From contig NC_135179.1 in the NCBI RefSeq assembly GCF_041146795.1, forward strand, positions 31,128,547 to 31,192,546: a stretch of 64,000 bases of DNA. Direction: 5' to 3'. Under the pieces are notes generated by a model. The model had not been told where the DNA came from. It searched no databases and saw only the letters and a program-made list of their open reading frames with translations. This stretch comes from Maylandia zebra. Lineage: Eukaryota; Chordata; Actinopteri; Cichliformes; Cichlidae. A program made the translations under genes and the position numbers. Positions 51,119 through 62,615 of this stretch are shown in pieces; position 1 is the stretch's first letter; every line of letters starts with the position of its first letter.

Positions 51119-51160
<42 letters not shown>
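51119..51160. repeat. (CA)n microsatellite
   Basis: About 20 units are present here, against about 7 at the paralogous position near 60243-60256. Confidence 0.95.
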
Positions 51161-51163
<3 letters not shown>

Positions 51164-52027
51164 ACATATGCAAACACGGTTTAATTTGTGCACAAGCCTG
51201 TTTAACCACTTTCTGAAACTGCAAGGACACAGGAATTTTAAACTCAGTAAGTTTCTGTGAAGCATTAAATTTCCTGCTCAGGTTACAGTAATGATAAGTA
51301 TCTAAAAGCAACATTTCAAATATGAGTCAGCTGAGACAGGCCAGCATTACATATCTGTGATGGTGAAATGTGAATCTCCAGTTTTAGTTGACAGTTTGAA
51401 AAGTAACTTATGATCAGTGGAGGGACAATCAGGTGTAAGGATCGCATCAGGAGCAAAATATGTAAGGGACGGAAAAACTAAAATAAGTCTCACTAGCTGT
51501 GCTGCTAGCATGGCTATAAAGAAAAGCTTTACTGTGGGAAAAGAAAATAAATTATCAAATGTGACTGCCTGTCCACTCAAAGGCATGTTTGCACTATAGA
51601 CATGTACAGTAAAATTTATCTAAGTCTGCAGAGCACACAACAACCTATTCATAATGAGAAAAGAATATTTAAAAGTACACAAACTACTTAAAAGTTTGAA
51701 AGTGTTACCCATCACATTCCAAACAAATGGGAAAAGGGTTTCTTATGTTCAATGGAAGCTGATAAAATGAAAGAAGACAAAAATATCACACACTTCTGTA
51801 TGTCTCTTGGCCTTGAATTTGTTTTGTCACAAAACATTTTCAGAGACAGCTTGTCTGTTTTGTTTCTTTTTCCACAGACAAGATAAACTGCCTGATCTGC
51901 CTTGCAGCACAGCTATGTCAGCGTGTCTGATATAATCTGGTGCAATAGGGCATCGCTTTGATGTACTTTTAAGTTGCAGTATTGTTTGTGGAGCTGCATT
52001 TGCACTTCCTCAGAAGACTCAGTGAAG

Positions 52028-53781
52028 ATGGCACAGGTGGTTTTTGCACTCTTAGCTGTGTTCCTGGTGTCACTCTGCACCGGACAGGACTTTTGCCCAA
52101 AGGAAAAATGTCCTCAGTACAAAGTGGTTGAGACGCACCAGGTAGGCTTTGGAACAGTTCACATATACTATTGTTGTGTTCTTATTTCTAGTCGCTAAGT
52201 ATAGTTTTTGCTTCTGTTGTGTGCAGGACTTTGAGGTGCGCTTATATGGTGCTACCGACTGGATTACCACAAAGCTCGACAGCACCAGGATGAGGGATTA
52301 TTTAGCTGCAAATTCACGCCTGAAGACCTACGTCAAGAGACAGGCTGAAGCAGGTACATGAGGCACTGAAATATCACTCGAGTATGTAATTTAGTTTGTG
52401 ATGGCAGTAGCTAAACTAAACATGGAACTGTATAAATAAGTAATATGTTGATCTAAGATCTAAGATGGTGTGCAGAACTTCTAAATTAGTTGAGAAATGT
52501 AAGATTAAAATCAACATAACAACAACTAGAATCTGATACCTTGTATTTCTTTAGTCTTGTGTTACCTGGTTTAATATTCAAGTTGCCATATTAGAACCTG
52601 AGCTGTTGTGGAGGGAAATATTTTAAGAGAGTAGGATATTTGATAAATGCAATCATTTATTAACTGAAATAAACCCTGGTCCCTAACCAGTACTTGACAA
52701 ACAAAATCCTCTTTAAAGAGTTCCCACAATAACTTGCATCATATTAAACTGTTACAGGTAAGGAACAGTTCATTTTCTATTTTTTATTATGTTCTATGGG
52801 GTTCTTTGGCAAAAAATTAAGATTTCACATCATATCTTAAGAAATATATCACAAATTGAAATTTGACTCTTCAAGTTTTTTTTTCTTTTTGTCTTAAAAA
52901 ACAGATTTAGTCCTTAGGCTTCCCACTTATTGGGGTGGCTTTAGCTCTGGTGGTAGAGCAGGTCGCCTACTAATTGGAAGGTTGGTGGTTTGATCCCCAT
53001 CTGCTACAGTCTGCATGCTCTCCAGGTGCATCAGTGTATGAATGTGTGTGAAAGTTAGATAGAAAAAGTGCTGGACGAATGAGGCCTAGTTGTGTAAAGT
53101 GTTTTGAGTGCTCAGATAGAGTAGACAAGCATTATATAAGAACCAGTCCATTTACCACTTTGAGTTCTGTACAGTGTTTGTTTCTTTCAGGTTTTGAGAT
53201 TCCTGATGATTGCTGGCCTGTACTGGTCACTGTTACTGAAGGTGAAGGTGATCCTAAAATGTCGGTGTCGTGGTTTGTTCCTTCTGGTGGCAAAAAGGGA
53301 GAAATATATGATCCATTAGTCAAACTAGAAACTAAACCTGAAGCCACTATCTATGTAAGGTGAGCGGTGTGTCCATTTATCTTTTAAATCACTTTGATTT
53401 CTTCAGTAGATCCAAAGTTTTTCATTTTGCAGTTGTATTGTAGAATAAAACTGCAAGTTTGTGCAAAATTGTGAAGTTCTAAATGAACAAAATCAGTCAT
53501 TATGACAGAAAAGAGAATTAAAAGAGAGCAGCTAACACACAAGTCTAAATCTCACAGGGAAAGATGACTCAATTTTGCTTTTCTTTGTTTTAAGGGTTTT
53601 CGGTGGTGCTCCAAGCACTGAGACTGGCCAGGAAAACACAAAGACTCTTCGTGAGGCCTTGGCTAAGACTGGGAAAACCTTTGATCCCAGCACTCATGCT
53701 GCAGCTACCTATGAATCCTATTTTTCTTTTACTCACCACAATGAAATCTGGATCAGTGCTGCCTCACAACAACAGAACTAA
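52028..53781 (+). CDS. Secreted SOUL-family heme-binding protein (HEBP2-like), copy 1, complete
   Basis: Four exons are 52028-52141, 52227-52353, 53191-53359 and 53595-53781, all with GT-AG introns and compatible phases (0, 1, 2), giving 198 residues. The first 20 residues form a signal peptide (MAQVVFALLAVFLVSLCTGQ). The mature protein starts with DFCPKEKCPQY, with two Cys that may pair. SOUL hallmarks follow: FEVRLYGATDWITT, the domain centre MSVSWFVPSGGKKGEIYDP, the edge strand ATIYVRVFGG, and the C-terminal SYFSFTHHNEIWI. SOUL/HEBP proteins bind heme or tetrapyrroles, and a secreted form is found in fishes. Length is normal for a single SOUL domain. A poly(A) signal AATAAA is at 54257. 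The SINE in intron 2 is not in coding sequence. Heme binding is inferred from family membership. Confidence 0.9.
52934..53160 (+). mobile_element. tRNA-derived SINE in intron 2 of SOUL copy 1
   Basis: The head has ggctttagctctggtggtag and ggttggtggtttgatcccc. The tail is agcattatataagaacc and ccatttac. It ends about 30 nt before the exon 3 acceptor. In copy 2 the head is deleted. Confidence 0.85.
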
Positions 53782-54280
53782 GTAAATGCTCTTGTCAGGT
53801 TGCAGACCTTTTGCATTGGTTGCTGCACAGATATGATGTGTGCACAAAGGAACAGGGAAGAGAGAACCTCAACAGAACTAAGCAAACTGATTTCTGGAAT
53901 GTTGTGGTTTAGTTTAGTTCCTGGAACTGAAAACATAGTAACAGTTTGTTCTACTTTTTCTTTATTCTCTTTCATCTGTGAATAGAAAGTAATGATTTCA
54001 GATCACCCCTTAATCCCAGGAGGACTTGGCTCACAAAACATTGTTTGCTGGTTGATTGTTTAGAACACCTTGATAACTTTTAGAGTCTAACATGACATTT
54101 TATGTCTATTTCTGGAGTTATCATATATATTGAAGAGTTTATTTTTAACCATCTTATTCTTAAAATTTGAAAAGTGCATTGTCCCTAAGAGATATAAAAT
54201 TGTTTTGTCGTTTTTCTAAATTCCTGTTATTTCTTACTGGGTAATTTATATTCTGCAATAAAACAGCATTTTGTGAGCAT
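53782..54280 (+). terminator. 3' UTR and poly(A) signal of SOUL copy 1
   Basis: The 3' UTR contains no long frame. AATAAA at 54257-54262 is followed by a T/G-rich stretch, a plausible cleavage region. No equivalent is present in copy 2. Confidence 0.6.
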
Positions 54281-54369
54281 TTTGCATTCTGTTATTGTGA
54301 AATTTTCTATAACTACACCTCCTATAAAAGTCCCTTCCCCACCTATACCTCACCTATACCCCACCTATC

Positions 54370-55345
54370 ACTTTCATGAGCAAGTTCAGAGACAAGCTAG
54401 AAGATTCCACTCAGAAGTCTGCTGGACCAGAACGGGTGAATTCCCATGCCCTCAAGGCCTGCTCCCCCCAGCTTTGTGAAGACTTTTATAAACTGATGAG
54501 TCTGAGTCTGCAGAGGGTCATTCTTTGTTCCTGTACCAAAGACACCACGTCCCAGTGGCCCCCAGGATTACAGACCTTTAGCACAGGCTTCCCATGTCAT
54601 GAAGACACTGGAAAAACTCATTGTTGACCAGCTCCAACCTATGTTCAGACCACATTAGGTTCCCCTTCATTTTGCTTACCAGGCCCCCTTGGAGCTTGGG
54701 ACGCCATCTGTTCAATCACCCATCTGGACCAGCCAGCGAGCACTGTGAAGATCAGGCTTTTTGACATTTAATACCATCAGGCCGATCCTCCTCGGTGATA
54801 AGCTGACAGCGATGCAGGTGGATGCCTCTCTTGTATCCTGGATTGGTGATTAGCTGACAAGAAGACCACAGTCTGTGCATCTCCAACACCGAGTGTGTAT
54901 AAGGTGATCAGCAACACAGGGGAACCACAAGGGACCATCCTGTCCCCTTTTCCTTTCACCCTCTACACCACAGACTTCAGCCACTGCACAAAGACCTACC
55001 ATCTTCAGAAGTTTTCTGATAACTATGGTTGGATACGACGAGTGATGAGGCTCAACATTACAAAAACCAAAAAAGTATTTGTGGACTTTTGAGTTGAGTG
55101 AGAACCAGGAAACCTGTGACCCCTGTTTCAATCCAAAGGGGTCAATGCGGACATTGTGGAGGACTATAAATACCTTGAAATACACAGAGACAATAAACTG
55201 GACTGGGTTAAAAACACCACTGCACTCTACAGAAAGGGCCACGGTCGTCTCTATTTTCTGAGGCAGCTGAGTTCTTTTAACATCTGTCGGACAATGCTCA
55301 GGATTTTCTATGAGTCTGTTGTGGACAGCAGTGTTGGTCAAGTTA
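54370..55345 (+). mobile_element. CR1/Rex1-like LINE RT fragment, copy 1
   Basis: Degenerate coding sequence follows RT order: AGPERVNSHALKACSPQL, a decayed core with frame breaks (54650-54990), and EDYKYLEIHRDNKLDWVKN, LYRKGHGRLYFLRQLSSF and MLRIFYESVVDSS. It ends where a hAT-type terminus begins. The C-terminal continuation resides at 57190 (and 48230). Confidence 0.75.
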
Positions 55346-55640
55346 CTTGAAAAAAGTAATTACTACCTAACTACTAATTACTTCTCCAAGAATGTAATCC
55401 CGTTACTTTACTGATTCAGTTCTATTTTTTTTTCTGCATAATCCATCATATAAAATTGAATCAAATGAAAAAGTCTCTTTTTAAAAATTGTTTTATTAGT
55501 TTTAATCTTTTGACTTTATGCACATTGCATTAAGCAAAAATTAAATTACATGCAACAGTCTTTGACTTGCGTTTAACATTTAAATCTATTTTCTGCATAT
55601 TTCAGCATATAAAACTGCAAAAAATAAATAAAATTTAAGA
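55331..55640 (+). mobile_element. hAT-type transposon end (truncated)
   Basis: The string cagtgttggtcaagttact and the following aagtaattactac and ctaactactaattact are the terminal repeat of a teleost hAT family. The opposite end was not found before the Penelope-like element, so it is truncated. Copy 2 keeps only about the first 45 bp. Confidence 0.6.
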
Positions 55641-55734
55641 TTCAGCGGTTTCACATTCCCGTGGCAGCGTGCTAGGTATTCACTCAGATTTGAAGTTTTT
55701 TCGCTGTAGAAAGAAGTTTTCTTCCCACGCAGAG

Positions 55735-57090
55735 TGTACAGCGCACACTGTACAACAGAAGAGCCACCTCCACGGGACAAGACTCAGCTGTCCATCTGCA
55801 TCTAAAGGACAAAGGTCACTCTTTCGAGGATGCCAATGTTCACATTTTGGACAGAGAAGACAGGTTTGAAAGAGGAGTGAAAAAAGCCATCTATGTACAG
55901 TGTTGTGATGGCCAAACCCATGGCCACACTCTAAAGTCGGTAACTTTTGTATTTTCATTCTTCATTTTGAACATAGTAATACATTTTAGTTGCCAATAAC
56001 TTCATTGATTGGTTTGGATACATTTGTTCTATTTGTAAGCGCGCACATTTAGTTTACTTATGTATTCATACTACTTAATTTCTTTGCTTTCTGACTAACT
56101 TTTGTCTTCTTATTTCTTACCTGCCATCATCCCTGGGAGTTGCTGGACAAAAGATGGTAGCCAGGGTTTGAAACCATTAAATATGGAGGAAGATAATTGG
56201 ACCACACCACCACTTCCTGCTGAAGGGGGGAATGTGTGTTTTCTTTACTTTAAAAATAAAGTATTTGTATTTAATTAAATATTTGAGTTTAGGGTTTAAT
56301 GGGGTTTTTTGATTTTCTTCTTTAGTGTTTAGTTTATTAACAAACTAGATTGTACTGCATCGTTTGTGATTTATGATTGTGTTTTGTTTGTTACCCCTCA
56401 TGTGTCACAATGGTCTGATCAGCCATTATATATACCCTTGTATGTCATTTCATGTTTAGGTCAATTATGTATGTTTGGGCAGTCATTTGGTTTGTTAAGG
56501 TTGCAGTCTTTGCCTGAGTTCAGTTTTGTTTCTTTGACCTCTTTTATGAGCTCAACATTTATTAGTCTTGTAAATCTAATTTTTGGGGGTTAAATAAATG
56601 GAAACTATATTTTTCTAATAATTCCTGGGCTCCTCCTGTTTTTCAACTCGGTCCATCACAAGTGTGAACGACCATCTTTGAACACAGGCGGCGGTTTACG
56701 ACACCAACTGTCTGCCATCTATAATCCAGTTCTGAGATCCCTTCCCAGACACCTTAATGCCCACTCACATCCTGGGCCATCTGACCTCAGGAAATCACAT
56801 GATAGGGGCTAGGTTACACAATGAGCTCATCCGACACCTTAGCTGATAGTGACCTACACCCATTTTCACACCTTGGCTTGTATGATTAGGTAGAGGATCA
56901 TTAGGGGGTCCATTGTCCCCCTTGGGGGGACACTCCCACAGGGCTTACATCTTGGACTCTCCACCATTTGACCCTAGAACTGAAGAAGCTTCTCGGATGA
57001 GAGGTGAAACGTCTTCAAGCAACTGAAAGAAGTCCAGACGCTTTTCTTTCTAAACTCCTTAGACTACGATGACCTGGATGACTGAGAACC
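55735..57090 (+). mobile_element. Penelope-like element, GIY-YIG C-terminal region and 3' UTR, split by a solo LTR
   Basis: The coding sequence GQDSAVHLHLKDKGHSFED and DREDRFERGVKKAIYVQC lies before 55903. It resumes in frame after 56665 (ERPSLNTGGGLRHQLSAIYN) and decays after about 56770. The 3' part has gatgagaggtgaaacgtctt and cgatgacctggatgactgag, typical of fish Penelope/Poseidon elements. A solo LTR (55904-56660) with 5-bp target duplication interrupts it. Confidence 0.75.
55904..56660. repeat. Solo LTR, 757 bp, in Penelope-like element
   Basis: The termini are TGTGATGG and CCATCACA, flanked by AGTGT (55899-55903 and 56661-56665). The flanking coding sequence reads through in frame when the insertion and one target copy are left out. 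A TATA-like box (tatatataccc, near 56428) and AATAAA near 56593 are present. Confidence 0.85.
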
Positions 57091-57097
57091 TTCACCT

Positions 57098-57397
57098 CAC
57101 CTGAGGCCAAAAACCACAAGAACAACATAAAAAAACCCAAAAATAAAACAAAATCAAAAACGTACCTTAGAAACATGCCGGGTCACAGGAGATGGCAGCA
57201 AAGCAGATGCTGCAACATCTGCATGTTGCAGATGCCAACAGACTAAATAAACTGATCCGCAAGGCCATTAATGTTGTGGGGATGGAGCTGGACTCCGTTG
57301 GGGTGGTGTCAGTGAGGCGGATGTTGTCCAAGATAAAGAAAATGCTGGATAATAACTCCCACCTACTCCATGACATGCTGGCTAGTCACAGGAGCAC
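57098..57397 (+). mobile_element. CR1/Rex1-like LINE, C-terminal RT region (left part), copy 2
   Basis: Same content as 48150-48430 with a few substitutions (MLQHLHVADANRLNKLIRK). It is interrupted at 57398 by the same LTR-type element, so this insertion predates the segmental duplication. Confidence 0.8.
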
Positions 57398-59455
57398 TGT
57401 CATGATCCAGAGTTTGTGACTCCGTGTTTATGTTTTAGTAGTTATTATTATTCTGGGTTTTGTTTTCATGTTCCTATGTGTTCCCCAGTCTGTGTGAAGT
57501 TTGTGTGTTGTGTCATTGCGTGTATGTGTTTCCTGTTTTATTTTGAAGGTCTGCGTCTTATGTGAGTATTTTCAGTTTGCCTCCCTAGTCTCGTCACGTT
57601 AATCACTCACAGCTGTGTCCCCCACCTGTGTGTGATCTCCCTGTGTTCTCTGAGTGTTTTTAAGTCTGGTCTTCTGTCTTAGTCGTTGCTGGTTCGTCTG
57701 TGTTTCCCCTCGGTCTCCCTGCGTCTCTCCGCATGCAATTCCCCGGACCTCCCTGCATCTTCGTTTCTGGTTTGTTTTGTTAGTTTTACCCACTTTAGGT
57801 TTTCCTGTTTCACCTTCACCCACGCCATTGCTGTTTGTATTTTCTTTTGTTAAATAAATACTCATCTGCACCAGAGCTGCCGCATTTTGGGTCCTATCTC
57901 CAATTCCACACGTCTGCCATCGCGGATGTGACAGTACGAACCAGCCAGCATGGACCCTGCGGCACTCAATCCGTCCGAGGAGCTCCAGGATGATATCAGC
58001 TACAATGTGGAGATCCTCCTCGGCTGTGGCTGGAGAATCCTCTGTACAAGCTGCTACGGCCCTAGCCTCTCTCTCTCTCCTGAGGGTGCCTGTGTGGGCG
58101 TGTCCCACTACCTCCCCTGCCTGAGATGCCACCTTTCCCTCCTGTACAGCTGACTCCCATCAGCAATTAAGGGTATTTAAGCCCAAAGCAGGGTGAGCTC
58201 TGGGCCAGAGTGCCATTTTGTGTGGGTACAGCTAGTGAGCTGAGTGTTTGCGGTGGTTTCCAGCTAGTGAGCTGTGTAGTGTGGTTTCCAGCTAGTGAGC
58301 TGCGCTTTCCTTTTGACTTTTTGCTTTGTTTGACCAACGCCTGAGTTTTGTGTTTCTTTTATGGTGATAACGGCTTGTCCGTCTCTTTTAGTTGAATAAC
58401 TTCAATAAAACTGTTTTATTTAACTGTTTTGCCTCCCTGACTCCTTTTTCTGACCCGGTCACTTTTCTTACTTCCCCCTCATCGCCTAGACCCCCCCCAG
58501 GGGAACGTAACAAAGCTTCGAACCGTTGAAAACCGGCTACAACGGCTCTTTTCCGGCCTGCCATGGCTTTTGAAATCGCTTCCTCCGACCATGCAGGCTT
58601 TTCTCCGGCACACACCTCACCTTCTCTCAGCCACTCCTTCCTCGCTGCCTGACTCGCCGAATGTGATCTTGCCCGGCCCGTCGGAGCCGTCTGCGGGGAG
58701 GAAGCGCCGATCACGCCGCCGGCGTGCCACCCCACAGCCGGACGTTCGGGCTTCTAATTCGCCGGCTGTGGTGAGTGAGGACTCTTTTCCGTTTTCTGAC
58801 TGTGTGACTGTTCATTCAGGGGCTGTGTTCTGTGCTGCAGATGATTATGTGAACAGCGTATCACCTGCTCAGCAGCCACTCTCAGCTCAGTTAGCTGCCC
58901 CGCAGCCACTCTCTGCTCTGTCACCAGTGTCTCCAGTGCCACTTTCAGTTCTGTCTCCAGCGCCTCCAGTGTCGCCCGTAGTTCAGGCGCCTGTGTCACC
59001 AGTTTCACTCATTCACTCCATGCAGGGAGAAAGACTTGTTTCTACTCAAGGTGCTTTTCATGGTTTAGCCGCCATTGGCAAAGTTTGCCGCTCCAGGGCT
59101 TCCCCAGAGGCTAGGTCTCAGTCCCCAGCTGATTCTGGACCCCTGAAGTTTAAGCAGCCACATGAGAACTGCACCATGTCAGCGTTGCCTGGGCAGAGCC
59201 AGTGCTCAGTGCATTGCCAGTCGCCTTTGTGTCAGCTAGTGGCATCCATGACTGCTGGCTTAGTGATGGCTTCTGCTGGAGGGTCCGAGGGACCGCTCCG
59301 GCCTTCGTCTCGTGTCTCCGCTGGAGGGTCCGAGGGACCGCTCCGGCCTTCGTCTGCAGGCTCCCTTCCAGCCTGCAGCGCCTCCGGCTCCCACGCCGCC
59401 GCCGCCTTCAGCCCCGTCTGGTCCAGCTTCAGAGCCTTCAGCCTCGTCTGGTCCA
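57398..59455 (+). mobile_element. LTR-type gag-like element lacking a 3' LTR, copy 2
   Basis: A complete 536-bp 5' LTR (57398-57933, tgtcatgatcc...gatgtgaca) is followed by gtacgaaccag and a gag-like ATG at 57950 (MDPAALNPSEELQDD). A solo LTR at 58052-58512 splits the gag-like frame. The remainder (58570-59484) is open and Pro/Ser-rich. AGCAC flanks both ends (57393-57397 and 59456-59460), but no LTR is present at the right end. Confidence 0.75.
58052..58512 (+). repeat. Solo LTR, 461 bp, in the gag-like frame of copy 2
   Basis: The termini TGCTACGG and GAACGTAACA are flanked by the 4-bp duplication AAGC (58048-58051 and 58513-58516). A TATA-like gggtatttaagccc is near 58170 and AATAAA near 58403. 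The paralogous site in copy 1 (near 49165-49175) is unoccupied. Confidence 0.9.
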
Positions 59456-59460
59456 AGCAC

Positions 59461-59805
59461 GTTCAGAGACTGAGATTACCATAAAGCACCACTGAACAAC
59501 ACAGGAAATCATTCCTGCCTGTGGCCATCTCCCTGTACAATTCCTCCATCTAATACACTGTAAACACTACAATAGTTACACCCTTTTGCACACGCTCCTT
59601 TCTACTTTTCTGTAATATTCCTGTCGATATTCTTGATATTTATTTATAATCACCTCTGTTAATCCTTGTATTTATTAGTGCTATTTTTAAACTTGTAAAT
59701 CTGTAACATATTGTATCATTTAATTAGTTTAGTTTGTTATCCGAGCAACTGTAACCCACATAATTTCCTTAGGGATTAATAAAAGTATTCTGATTCTGAT
59801 TAAAC
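59461..59805 (+). mobile_element. CR1/Rex1-like LINE 3' end, copy 2
   Basis: Same as 50113-50455, ending ttagggattaataaaag and (attctg)n. Confidence 0.8.
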
Positions 59806-61170
59806 AGCAGCATATGCAGCATGCAATTGCATGCCAACTCAGTTTTTTGAATTTTATTTTAATAAAAATGTATAAAACAAGATAAATCTGACAAAACTTA
59901 AAACTATGCTTTATTTAAAGAATCTCAGATGTGTGAACCAAGGTGTTTGAGTCAGCGAGAGGCAGGCAGTTAATGGACAAACTGCTGTCCATCATGAACC
60001 AACCAATCACATCCACTCCACTCCACACTCCTTCTCCCTCAGACTAATTGAACCTCACAGCCATAAAGAAAGTTTCAGAAAATCATTCCTACCATACTCT
60101 ATTAAGCTGTATAACAACTCTTAATTCTATGATAGGTGATTTATAATGTACATATTTATTTATTAATGCAATTTGCACTTCTCCTCTCTCTTACACAATG
60201 TCCCAATGTTTCATAAGACATCTTTCATAAGACTGTGTGTGTCACACACACACACATGACATATGCAAACACGGTTTAATTTGTGCACAAGCCTGTTTAA
60301 CCACTTTCTGAAACTGCAAGGACACAGGAATTTTAAACTCAGTAAGTTTCTGTGAAGCTTAAATTTTCTGCTCAGGTTACAGTAATGATAAGTATCTAAA
60401 AGCAACATTTCAAATATGAGTCAGCTGAGACAGGCCAGCATTACATATCTGTGATGGTGAAATGTGAATCTCCAGTTTTAGTTGACAGTTTGAAAATTAA
60501 CTTATGATCAGTGGAGGGACAATCAGGTGTAAGGATCGCATCAGGAGCAAAATATGTCAGGGATGAGCTCTAAGTCTTAAGTTCAAGGATCTTTAAGGTC
60601 CTAGATGGAAAAACTAAAATAAGTCTCACTAGCTGTGCTGCTAGCATGGCTATAAAGAAAAGCTTTACTGTGGGAAAATAAAAATAAATAAATTATCAAA
60701 TGTGACTGCCTGTCCACTCAAAGGCATGTTTGCACTATAGACATGTACAGTAAAATTTATCTAAGTCTGCAGAGCACACAACAACCTATTCATAATAAGA
60801 AAAGATTATTTAAAAGTACACAAACTACTTAAAAGTTTGAAAGTGTTACCCATCACATTCCAAACAAATGGGAAAAGGGTTTCTTATGTTCAATGGAAGC
60901 TGATAAAATGAAAGAAGACAAAAATATCACACACTTCTGTATGTCTCTTGGCCTTGAATTTGTTTTGTCACAAAACATTTTCAGAGACAGCTTGTCTGTT
61001 TTGTGTTTCTTTTTCCACAGACAAGATAAACTGCCTGATCTGCCTTGCAGCACAGCTATGTCGGCGTGTCTGATATAATCTGGTGCAATAGGGCATCGCT
61101 TTGATGTACTTTTAAGTTGCAGTATTGTTTGTGGAGCTGCATTTGCACTTCCTCAGAAGACTCAGTGAAG
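59806..61170. other. Upstream region of SOUL gene copy 2
   Basis: This aligns with 50456-52027 without the MITE and with a shorter (CA)n. It has about 40 bp (about 60564-60606) that are missing in copy 1. The proximal 150 bp before the ATG are nearly identical to copy 1, so the promoter may be intact. Confidence 0.5.
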
Positions 61171-62131
61171 ATGGCACAGGTGGTTTTTGCACTCTTAGCT
61201 GTGTTCCTGGTGTCACTCTGCACCGGACAGGACTTTTGCCCAAAGGAAAAATGTCCTCAGTACAAAGTGGTTGAGACGCACCAGGTAGGCTTTGGAACAG
61301 TTCACATATACTATTGTTGCGTTCTTATTTCTAGTCGCTAAGTATAGTTTTTGCTTCTGTTGTGTGCAGGACTTTGAGGTGCGCTTATATGGTGCTACCG
61401 ACTGGATTACCACAAAGCTCGACAGCACCAGGATCAGGGATTATTTAGCTGCAAATTCACGCCTGAAGACCTACGTCAAGAGACAGGCTGAAGCAGGTAC
61501 ATGAGGCACTGAAATATCACTCGAGTATGTAATTTAGTTTGTGATGGCAGTAGCTAAACTAAACATGGAACTGTATAAATAAGTAATATGTTGATCTAAG
61601 ATCTAAGATGGTGTGCAGAACTTCTAAATTAGTTGAGAAATGTAAGATTAAAATCAACATAACAACAACTAGAATCTGATACCTTGTATTCCTTTAGTCT
61701 TGTGTTACCTGGTTTAATATTCAAGTTGAGCAGGTCGCCTACTAATTGGAAGGTTGGTGGTTTGATCCCCATCTGCTACAGTCTGCATGCTCTCCAGGTG
61801 CATCAGTGTATGAATGTGTGTGAAAGTTAGATAGAAAAAGTGCTAGACGAATGAGGCCTAGTTGTGTAAAGTGTTTTGAGTGTTCAGATAGTGTAGAGAA
61901 GCACTATATAAGAACCAGTCCATTTACCACTCTAAGTTCTGTACAATGTTTGTTTCTTTCAGGTTTTGAGATTCCTGATGATTGCTGGCCTGTACTGGTC
62001 ACTGTTACTGAAGGTGAAGGTGATCCTAAAATGTCGGTGTCGTGGTTTGTTCCTTCTGGTGGCAAAAAGGGAGAAATATATGATCCATTAGTCAAACTAG
62101 AAACTAAACCTGAAGCCACTATCTATGTAAG
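61171..62131 (+). pseudogene. SOUL-family gene, copy 2, exon 4 deleted
   Basis: Exons 61171-61284, 61370-61496 and 61963-62131 match copy 1 with one substitution visible in exon 2 (Met to Ile in STRxRDYL). Splice sites are intact. Intron 3 runs only to about 62348, where it joins sequence that in copy 1 lies 1.5 kb downstream of the intron point, so exon 4 (62 residues, with the last strands of the fold) and the poly(A) signal are gone. Any transcript would encode a truncated protein of about 137 residues from these exons, continuing into intron or LINE sequence. Loss of function is likely, though transcription may persist. Confidence 0.85.
61729..61931 (+). mobile_element. SINE remnant in intron 2 of SOUL copy 2
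   Basis: The copy begins inside the tRNA-like head (gagcaggtcgcctactaatt). The A-box part and about 350 bp of upstream intron present in copy 1 (about 52581-52957) are deleted. Confidence 0.85.
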
Positions 62132-62348
62132 GTGAGCGGTGTGTCCATTTATCTTTTAAATCACTTTGATTTCTTCAGTAGATCCAAAGTTTTTCATTTT
62201 GCAGTTGTATTGTAGAATATAACTGCAAATTTGTGCAAAATTGTGAAGTTCTAAATGAACAAAATCAGTCATTATGACAGAAAAGAGAATTAAAAGAGAG
62301 CAGCTAACACACAAGTCTAAATCTCACAGGGAAAGATGACTCAATTTT

Positions 62349-62615
62349 GAGTTGAGTGAGAACCAGGAAACCTGTGACCCCTGTTTCAATCCAAAGGGGT
62401 CAATGCGGACATCGTGGAGGACTATAAATACCTTGAAATACACAGAGACAATAAACTGGACTGGGTTAAAAACACCACTGCACTCTACAGAAAGGGCCAC
62501 GGTCGTCTCTATTTTCGGAGGCAGCTGAGTTCTTTTAACATCTGTCGGACAATGCTCAGGATTTTCTATGAGTCTGTTGTGGACAGCAGTGTTGGTCAAG
62601 TTACTTGAAAAAAGT
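62349..62615 (+). mobile_element. CR1/Rex1-like LINE RT fragment, copy 2
   Basis: Equivalent to about 55086-55345 of copy 1 (EDYKYLEIHRDNKLDWVKN, RLYFRRQLSSF). It is fused directly to SOUL intron 3 at the deletion junction. Confidence 0.8.

Larger units (their letters stand above)
50456..52027. other. Upstream region of SOUL gene copy 1
   Basis: Unique non-coding DNA with a MITE (50746-50974) and a (CA)n tract (51119-51160, longer than in copy 2). A likely proximal promoter lies within about 150 bp of the ATG (gatataatctgg at about 51928 is TATA-like). Much of it is conserved in copy 2. Confidence 0.5.
48150..55370. repeat. Segmental duplication, copy 1
   Basis: This block aligns with 57098-62632 in the same orientation and order: CR1/Rex1-like LINE end with LTR insertion, unique sequence, SOUL gene, LINE RT fragment, hAT-type end. 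Exons are nearly identical. Indels in either copy come from later insertions and deletions. Confidence 0.9.
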
